Shown piece after piece: positions 58,701 to 64,000 of a DNA stretch of 64,000 nucleotides (within the stretch, counting starts at the first letter, position 1; the number at the start of each line of letters is the position of its first letter). Made by a program: the position numbers and the translations under genes. The notes under the pieces are model-generated. The model ran no database searches, had not been told where the DNA came from, and saw nothing but the letters and a program-made list of their open reading frames with translations. Origin of the DNA: Geobacter sp. (lineage in GTDB: Bacteria > Desulfobacterota > Desulfuromonadia > Geobacterales > Pseudopelobacteraceae); NCBI GenBank assembly GCA_003574895.1, contig PJFB01000002.1, forward strand, positions 62,001 through 126,000, in the 5' to 3' direction.

Positions 58701-58717
58701 AGCGTTAATCGTGCCAA
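58701..58717 (-). promoter_or_regulatory. Sigma-54 (-24/-12) promoter of the azoR-efflux operon
   Basis: On the minus strand TTGGCACGATTAACGCT places GG and GC ten bases apart, as RpoN requires (consensus TTGGCACN5TTGCW; the -12 box is imperfect). The start site would be near 58690, about 22 bases before azoR. Confidence 0.72.
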
Positions 58718-58767
58718 GATTAAAATGCAATAAAATCTGCTTGTTAAGTCAAACATGCAATGTGTGG

Positions 58768-58830
58768 TATCGATATATCGATAATACAATTGCGATATTT
58801 CGATAAATGGCGTAATTTAACGATATATCG
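58768..58830. promoter_or_regulatory. Three CGATATATCG-type palindromes, likely activator sites
   Basis: TATCGATATATCGATA (58768-58783) is a perfect palindrome; CGATATTTCG (58793-58802) and CGATATATCG (58821-58830) repeat its core. Their centres are 22 and 28 bases apart, about 60-120 bases upstream of the sigma-54 promoter. They also lie just before the activator gene, so they could mediate self-control. Confidence 0.7.
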
Positions 58831-58844
58831 AGACGAAGGGCTTA

Positions 58845-60389
58845 ATGATGAAAGTTACACCTGAAGATTTTTTTCGCGAGATTACGTTGAGGTTTTGTAG
58901 CAGCCTAGATATCAATATTGCAATCCAACGCAGCTTCCAATACCTGAGAGAGGTTTTACCGGTCGATGAGGTCTTTCTCGACATCCATGACCCGCAACTT
59001 GGTGCCATTCGGCGGATTGCACACGCGGCGGGCCAAGACGGCTCGAAGTTGCCCGAGATCATACCGCTCCCTATAGAGGTGTGGGCGTGGGGCCAGAGTA
59101 TTGATGGACCAATAATCGTAGACTCCACAAACAAAGATCCCATGGTGAGAAAAATAGCTAAACTCACCAAAAACGACGGAAAATCAGATCTATCACTACC
59201 GCTACGCATCGAGGGCAAAAAGATAGGAGTTCTCATTTTAAGGGCGAATCGTGATGGAGTTTACAGCAAAGAACATGTGGACTTGATTCGCTTGATTGCC
59301 GAACCGATAGCGATTGCCCTGTCAAACGCGCTGGCCCACCAAGAGTTGCTGCACTTGCGCGATGTCCTCCTTGACGACAACCGATTCCTGCAACGGGAAC
59401 TCTCCCCCGGCCTAAAGGATGCCATCGTAGGAGAGGGAAGCGGTCTTCGTAATGTGATGGAACAGGTTCACCAAGTGGCGCCTTTAAACAACTCGGTACT
59501 CTTGCTTGGAGAAACAGGTGTCGGTAAAGAAGTCATTGCAAATGCCATCCACTATGGATCGGCACGCAGTAACGGCCCCTTTGTTAAGGTCAATTGCGGA
59601 GCCATCGCGGAAACCCTCATCGACAGCGAACTTTTTGGGCACGAAAAGGGTGCTTTTACCGGGGCGCTTACGGAAAAACGAGGGCGTTTTGAGCGTGCTG
59701 ACGGCGGGACATTATTTCTGGACGAGATCGGAGAACTCCCTCTCCAGGCTCAAGTAAAGTTGTTGCGGGTGCTACAGACCCGCGAGCTTGAGAGGGTGGG
59801 AGGGACCAAGCCTATTCCTATCAACATCAGGATAATCGCTGCAACCCACAGAAACCTTGAACAAATGATCGCTGAGGGGCAGTTCCGCGAGGATCTCTGG
59901 TTCCGAATCAACGTATTCCCGATTTTTGTCCCCCCGCTAAGGCAGCGTCGGGAGGATATCCCTGCACTGACAAGATACCTGGTGCAGGCAAAGAGCAGGG
60001 AACTTGGAATGACTGAGGTTCCAGCCATCGCATTGGGCGCACTGGAGCGCCTCATGAACTACGATTGGCCTGGAAATGTGCGGGAACTGCAAAATATCGT
60101 GGAACGTGAACTGATCAGATACAGGGGTGGTTCTCTCAGCTTTGAATCGCTGGTGTCACCTCCCTATACCCAGAAAGAGCAACCTTCATCCAATGTGAAT
60201 TGGGAAAGCCTAAAACCTGTAAGCCTCGACGAGGCCATGGCACAGCACATCAGAAAAGTCATTGAATTCACAAAGGGAAAGATTAACGGCAAGGGTGGTG
60301 CAGCAGAATTGCTTCGTATAAATCCCAGCACATTACGGAGCCGGATGGAAAAGCTTGGGGTGAATCGAACAGAATGCGGAAACGCGTAA
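58845..60389 (+). CDS. Sigma-54-dependent transcriptional activator (GAF-AAA+-HTH)
   Basis: This 514-residue enhancer-binding protein has an N-terminal GAF-like sensor (about 20-185), an AAA+ domain (about 205-440) with Walker A GETGVGKE, the sigma-54 contact loop GAFTGA, Walker [14 protein letters not shown] and the arginine-finger region FRINVFP, and a C-terminal Fis-type helix-turn-helix ([26 protein letters not shown]). It looks like NorR- or FhlA-like regulators that sense a small molecule through GAF. It is divergent from the azoR operon, which has a sigma-54 promoter and repeat sites between them, so it is its likely regulator. Confidence 0.95.
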   Translation: MMKVTPEDFFREITLRFCSSLDINIAIQRSFQYLREVLPVDEVFLDIHDPQLGAIRRIAHAAGQDGSKLPEIIPLPIEVWAWGQSIDGPIIVDSTNKDPMVRKIAKLTKNDGKSDLSLPLRIEGKKIGVLILRANRDGVYSKEHVDLIRLIAEPIAIALSNALAHQELLHLRDVLLDDNRFLQRELSPGLKDAIVGEGSGLRNVMEQVHQVAPLNNSVLLLGETGVGKEVIANAIHYGSARSNGPFVKVNCGAIAETLIDSELFGHEKGAFTGALTEKRGRFERADGGTLFLDEIGELPLQAQVKLLRVLQTRELERVGGTKPIPINIRIIAATHRNLEQMIAEGQFREDLWFRINVFPIFVPPLRQRREDIPALTRYLVQAKSRELGMTEVPAIALGALERLMNYDWPGNVRELQNIVERELIRYRGGSLSFESLVSPPYTQKEQPSSNVNWESLKPVSLDEAMAQHIRKVIEFTKGKINGKGGAAELLRINPSTLRSRMEKLGVNRTECGNA

Positions 60390-60413
60390 TGGTTATACAA
60401 ACAAAAAAGCCGG

Positions 60414-60441
60414 GGCCTTTGGGGAGTGTTCCCCAAAGGCC
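60414..60441. terminator. Hairpin after the sigma-54 activator gene
   Basis: GGCCTTTGGGGA and TCCCCAAAGGCC pair around a four-base loop. On the minus strand a run of six T follows, so it can end the arsR transcript; it may act in both directions. Confidence 0.8.
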
Positions 60442-60617
60442 GACTTTCCCACCGATGAGAGCCCATTACTGTTCAACCGTGAGTATAGCCAGATGTTTGG
60501 CGTTACACATTTGTGAAATATTTATAGGTTGCGTCAGCCTGCAATGTAGCGGCGATATGCCCCGAAATCCTCCGAGAGTACACCTACTGCAAACAGGCTT
60601 TGTGTTCGGAAGGTCTG

Positions 60618-60932
60618 CTATCTGCTCCCTGCCGCAATTATGGCATCAAGAACACCTGGAAATCGCGCTTCGAGATCTTCAGAGCGCAGTGAGTTTATCA
60701 GTTCGTTCCCTTCCCGCCTGCTGGCGACTACCCCTGATTCACGCAGGACTTTAAAATGGTGCGACAAGGTGGATTTAGGCATCGGGATGTCGAATGCACC
60801 ACATGCGACTTGCCCTGCTCTGGCAATCTTGAGGATGATCTCCATGCGTACCGGGTCACTGAGGGCATGGAGAACCTTGGACAAGGAAATCTCGTCCCGT
60901 AAAGGCTGCTGAATTTCTGTATGCTTGGTCAT
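60618..60932 (-). CDS. ArsR-family HTH repressor
   Basis: This 104-residue winged-helix protein has LSDPVRMEIILKIARAGQVACGAF and MPKSTLSHHFKVLRESGVVASRREGNEL, which is the ArsR recognition helix and wing. The arsenic-sensor CVCDL pair is replaced by VACGAFDIP, so the signal is unlikely to be arsenite in the ArsR manner. It is divergent from the flavodoxin gene, and two inverted repeats in the gap look like its operators. A promoter for itself (TTGCAA, 17 bases, TATTAT on the minus strand, 60958-60986) is also visible. Confidence 0.94.
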   Translation of the reverse strand: MTKHTEIQQPLRDEISLSKVLHALSDPVRMEIILKIARAGQVACGAFDIPMPKSTLSHHFKVLRESGVVASRREGNELINSLRSEDLEARFPGVLDAIIAAGSR

Positions 60933-60974
60933 GTACGGTCTCTCTCATTTTTGCTTCATAATATAGAAATGAGG

Positions 60975-61031
60975 TTGACATTGCAATGTTGTTCGATTAT
61001 TTTCGAAATAGTTTGTTCGAAATTTATCGAA
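60975..61031 (+). promoter_or_regulatory. Promoter and paired ArsR-type operators of the flavodoxin gene
   Basis: TTGACA (60975-60980) and TATTTT (60998-61003) are 17 bases apart. Inverted repeats TTCGATTATTTTCGAA (60992-61007) and TTCGAAATTTATCGAA (61016-61031) share TTCGA-N6-TCGAA, are 24 bases apart centre to centre and cover the -10 element, so a bound repressor would block transcription. Confidence 0.75.
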
Positions 61032-61096
61032 TTACTTTTTTTGTCGCGGGCCTCTGATTGGCAAGCGACAGCCAACCGTTACCAAAGGAGACTCAC

Positions 61097-61756
61097 ATGA
61101 ACGTCATCGGAATCAACGGCAGTCCGCGGAAACAATGGAACACAGCCACACTGGTGGCTAAGGCACTGGAGGGGGCCGCAGCACAGCGTGCTGCAACCGA
61201 ACTGTTTCATCTCTACGACCTTGATTTCAAGGGGTGCACGAGCTGTTTCGCCTGCAAGACCCGAGGGGGAAAAAGTTACGGGAAATGTGTCATGAACGAT
61301 GATCTGGCACCGGTGCTGGAAAAGATCGCTGCCGCCGATGCCCTCGTCATCGGTTCACCGATCTACTTCGGCACGGTCACCGGCGAAACGCGCAGTTTTC
61401 TCGAACGCCTGCTGTTTCCGTATCTCACCTACACGGTGCCCTATGGCACCCTGTTCCCGAGGAAAATCAAGACCGGCTTCATCTATACCATGAATGTCCC
61501 GGAAGAGCGGAGCAAGGAATTCGGGTACGAACAGATCTTCAAGACCAATGAGCGCTATATGCAGCTGCTCCTTGGACCTGCCGAGTCGCTCTGCGCTTTT
61601 GACACCTGCCAGGTGGACGATTATTCAAAGGTGGTGATCGAAAGCTTCGACCCTATCCATAAGGCCCAGCGCCGTACGGAGGCATTACCCCTTGAGTGCA
61701 AACGCGCATTTGAGCTCGGACAGCGACTGGCCGGAGCCGAGAGCATCACGGCATAG
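61097..61756 (+). CDS. Iron-sulfur flavoprotein/flavodoxin-like NAD(P)H reductase
   Basis: This protein of about 219 residues has a flavodoxin fold: MNVIGINGSPRKQWNTATLV for FMN, ADALVIGSPIYFGTVTGETRSFLERLL for the flavin edge. A cysteine cluster, GCTSCFACKTRGG...GKCVMNDDL, resembles the compact [4Fe-4S] motif of Isf-type proteins, which would make it an electron-transfer protein to unknown acceptors; flavodoxin-family quinone reductase is the other option. AAAGGAG precedes ATG 61097. It is under the paired operators and so is likely controlled by the divergent ArsR protein. Confidence 0.9.
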   Translation: MNVIGINGSPRKQWNTATLVAKALEGAAAQRAATELFHLYDLDFKGCTSCFACKTRGGKSYGKCVMNDDLAPVLEKIAAADALVIGSPIYFGTVTGETRSFLERLLFPYLTYTVPYGTLFPRKIKTGFIYTMNVPEERSKEFGYEQIFKTNERYMQLLLGPAESLCAFDTCQVDDYSKVVIESFDPIHKAQRRTEALPLECKRAFELGQRLAGAESITA

Positions 61757-61860
61757 CAGTAGTATCTCACGGTGAATTTGTGGTTGCTGAACTATTCAGG
61801 CTGACGTACATTTTTGGGTGATTCTTTCGCCAAACGGAAACAACCGTCACCAAGACAGCA

Positions 61861-61897
61861 AAAAAGGACTTAACCGGCAACAGATAAGTCCTTTTTT
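61861..61897. terminator. Bidirectional terminator between the flavodoxin gene and glmS
   Basis: AAAAAGGACTTA and TAAGTCCTTTTT form a 12-base stem around a 12-base loop. The ends supply T runs in both directions for the convergent genes. Confidence 0.9.
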
Positions 61898-61958
61898 AGT
61901 CAACAGCATTACTTTCCACTCAACAACTATATTTTTGCCTGTGGCATTTCTATCCTGA

Positions 61959-63788
61959 CTACTCCACGGTAACTGATTTTGCCAGGTTGCGGGGTTGGTC
62001 CACATCGGTTCCCTTGAGCACGGCGATATGGTAGGCCAACAGCTGCAACGGCACCGAGAGCAGGAGCGGGTCCAGGTCCTCGTCGATGGAGGGTATTTCG
62101 ATGGTATCCTCGGCACGGGCCCTGACCTCTTCGTCGCCCTCGGTACAAAGGGCAATTACCCGCCCGCTGCGGGCAATGACCTCTTCCATGTTGGAGAGGG
62201 TCTTTTCATAGGCGCTGTTTCTGGGGACCAGCATGACCACCGGTACATTTTCGTCGATCAGGGCGATCGGTCCGTGCTTCATCTCGCCAGCCGGATAGCC
62301 TTCGGCGTGGATATAGGATATCTCTTTGAGCTTTAGGGCTCCTTCCAGGGCAATGGGGAAGTTCTTGCCACGTCCCAGATAGAGGAAGTCGCGGGCGTTC
62401 ATGTATTTGCGGGCTATCTTCTCGGTGCTGCCGTTCAGTTTGAGCACCTCTTCCAGCAAGGTCGGCGCATTTTTCAGGGCTGCGATCATCCGTTGCCCCG
62501 AATGGGAGTCTATGGTGCAAGCAGCGCGCCCGAGGCGGATGGTGAACAGGTAGAGAGCTGTCAGTTGGGTGACAAATGCCTTTGTAGAAGCCACACCGAT
62601 CTCGGGACCAGCATGGGTGTAGATCACGCCGCTGGATTCACGGGCGATGGACGAATCCACCACATTGCAGATTGCCATGTTCATGGCACCGCGAGACTTG
62701 GCCTCACGCAGGGCAGCCAGGGTATCGGCGGTTTCGCCTGACTGGGAGATGACCATTACCAGGGTGTGCTCGTCCACCACCGGATCGCGATAGCGGAACT
62801 CGGAAGCGATATCGACCTCTACAGGGATGCGGCAGTGTCCTTCGATAAAAAACTTGCCCACCAGCGCGGCATGCCAGGAGGTACCGCAAGCCACGATGAT
62901 CATCCGCTTCACGCCTGCCAGTTGCCGATCGCTGAAGGGGAGATCTTCCAGGTAGACGTCCCCTTCCCCTTCCAGCAGTCGGCCGGCGATGGTGTCGCGC
63001 ACGGCCCTGGGCTGTTCGTGGATCTCCTTGAGCATGAAGTGCTTGTAGCCGCCTTTTTCCGCCATGAGCGGCGACCAGTCGATATGGCGTGGTTTCTTGT
63101 CGAGCAAGGTGCCGCTAATGGTGGAAAATACCGCCTTGCCTGCGCGAAAAACCACCATCTCGCCATCCTCCATAAATACCATGTCCCGAGTATGCGCCAG
63201 AATCGCCGGTATATCGGAGGCAACCAGGAATTCGCCCTGCCCCAGACCTACCACCATGGGTGAACCGAGCTTGGCGGCAATCAGGGTGTCCGGCTGTTGG
63301 TCATTGAGAATACAGACTGCGTAGGCACCACGTAGTTCCGCCAAAGCCAGCTGGACCGCCTTGGCAAAGTCGGTTTCACACTTGAGCTTTTCCTCCACCA
63401 GGTGCGAGATTACCTCGGTATCGGTTTCACTCTTGAAAATGTGCCCTTCCTGTACAAGCAGATCCTTGAGCTGCAAATAGTTTTCGATAATCCCATTATG
63501 TACCACCACCACAGAACCGGCCTTATGGGGGTGGGCATTGATCTCCGAGGGTCTGCCATGGGTAGCCCAACGGGTGTGGCCAATGCCGATAGAACCGCTC
63601 AATGGTTGCTCCCGCAACAGGTTTTCAAGGTTTACCAACTTGCCTTGACTGCGCCTGATGGCGGCCTCTCCTGCTGAAAGCGTGGCAATACCGGCCGAGT
63701 CATAACCCCGGTACTCCAGTTTTTTAAGACCTTCAAGTATAACGGGCGTGGCTTCCTGTCCACCTATGTATCCTACAATTCCGCACAT
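61959..63788 (-). CDS. glmS: Glutamine--fructose-6-phosphate aminotransferase
   Basis: This 609-residue GlmS makes glucosamine-6-phosphate. Cys2 (MCGIVGYIG) is the glutaminase nucleophile, HTRWATHG and [10 protein letters not shown] complete the N-terminal amidotransferase domain (about 1-240), and two SIS domains (about 285-425 and 455-590) bind the sugar: [37 protein letters not shown]. The C terminus [13 protein letters not shown] is fully conserved. No glmS ribozyme is expected or seen. It follows the truncated response regulator by 33 bases, so the two may be co-transcribed. Confidence 0.98.
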   Translation of the reverse strand: MCGIVGYIGGQEATPVILEGLKKLEYRGYDSAGIATLSAGEAAIRRSQGKLVNLENLLREQPLSGSIGIGHTRWATHGRPSEINAHPHKAGSVVVVHNGIIENYLQLKDLLVQEGHIFKSETDTEVISHLVEEKLKCETDFAKAVQLALAELRGAYAVCILNDQQPDTLIAAKLGSPMVVGLGQGEFLVASDIPAILAHTRDMVFMEDGEMVVFRAGKAVFSTISGTLLDKKPRHIDWSPLMAEKGGYKHFMLKEIHEQPRAVRDTIAGRLLEGEGDVYLEDLPFSDRQLAGVKRMIIVACGTSWHAALVGKFFIEGHCRIPVEVDIASEFRYRDPVVDEHTLVMVISQSGETADTLAALREAKSRGAMNMAICNVVDSSIARESSGVIYTHAGPEIGVASTKAFVTQLTALYLFTIRLGRAACTIDSHSGQRMIAALKNAPTLLEEVLKLNGSTEKIARKYMNARDFLYLGRGKNFPIALEGALKLKEISYIHAEGYPAGEMKHGPIALIDENVPVVMLVPRNSAYEKTLSNMEEVIARSGRVIALCTEGDEEVRARAEDTIEIPSIDEDLDPLLLSVPLQLLAYHIAVLKGTDVDQPRNLAKSVTVE

Positions 63789-63821
63789 ATCGTCATCCCT
63801 CCGAAAGAGATTAATTAACCG

Positions 63822-64000
63822 TCAGATCGTATGTAGATCCGGCACCTGCACAACCAACAGAAACAGGCCGAGCCTGGTCAGCATCTCGGAGAATTTCTGG
63901 TAGTCAACCGGCTTGGTAACATAACAGCTGCATCCCAAAGCGTAACAATTGCGTATTTCCCGAGGATCATCGGTAGTAGTCAACATGATTATCGGCATGT
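63822..64000 (-). CDS. Response regulator receiver protein (partial, 5' end outside window)
   Basis: The frame read leftward from the window edge gives MPIIMLTTTDDPREIRNCYA, then LGCSCYVTKPVDYQKFSEML and a stop at 63822. The conserved Thr/Ser region (LTTTDD), the Lys of VTKPVDY and the following helix match the second half of Rcp1-like single-domain response regulators. The phospho-acceptor Asp lies beyond the window. The downstream glmS gene is close. Confidence 0.85.
   Translation of the reverse strand, partial: MPIIMLTTTDDPREIRNCYALGCSCYVTKPVDYQKFSEMLTRLGLFLLVVQVPDLHTI

Overview
The window is bacterial chromosome that reads most naturally as a member of the Geobacteraceae (Desulfuromonadota). 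The reasons are a lipoprotein cytochrome with the Geobacter-type CxxxxCH/CxxCH arrangement, a radical-SAM enzyme of the siroheme-dependent heme route (AhbD type), an MglA/MglB pair, a CBS-domain manganese pyrophosphatase, many two-component and c-di-GMP proteins, and a DUF2155 lipoprotein. No phage, IS element, CRISPR array or plasmid function was seen. Assignments rest on motif recognition and recalled families, not on database searches.

Layout. 1-10 kb: a leftward series with a periplasmic binding lipoprotein, a hybrid histidine kinase, a Nudix hydrolase, an EAL/HDOD protein, a GGQ release-factor-like protein, mutS2, an HNH nuclease and a HAD phosphatase. 10-15 kb: plsC-rnhA, a DUF2155 lipoprotein, tRNA-Ser, mglB-mglA and a small conserved gene, ahbD, tRNA-Phe. 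15-17.6 kb: a broken AraC-type regulator next to an aldo/keto reductase and a zinc alcohol dehydrogenase. 17.6-25.4 kb: a structured leader and terminator before panB-panC-panD, an amidohydrolase, a VWA-like protein, then meaB-cbiQ-cbiO. 25.5-33.9 kb: envelope genes (DUF948, YtxH, YihY, MltD, TPR, beta-barrel, glycosyltransferase, TSUP), an orphan Imm27-type immunity gene and the cytochrome. 34-49 kb: two PpiC-type foldases behind mfd, glmU, a REC-PAS-GGDEF-EAL protein, uvrA and the pyrophosphatase.

49.2-61.8 kb looks accessory. It holds a decaying carboxymuconolactone decarboxylase-cupin locus fused to a fragment of a second azoreductase, an orphan molybdopterin oxidoreductase related to acetylene hydratase, and a five-gene leftward operon (azoreductase, outer-membrane factor, HlyD adaptor, 14-TM efflux pump, SDR reductase). 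That operon faces a divergent sigma-54 activator gene. Between them lie a -24/-12 promoter for the operon and three CGATATATCG-type palindromes that look like activator sites. An ArsR-family repressor is divergent from an iron-sulfur-type flavodoxin, with two TTCGA-N6-TCGAA operators over the promoter. This is the most coherent regulated system in the window: a sensor-activator controlling electrophile or quinone reduction plus tripartite export, with a separate ArsR-controlled flavoprotein. glmS and a truncated response regulator end the window.
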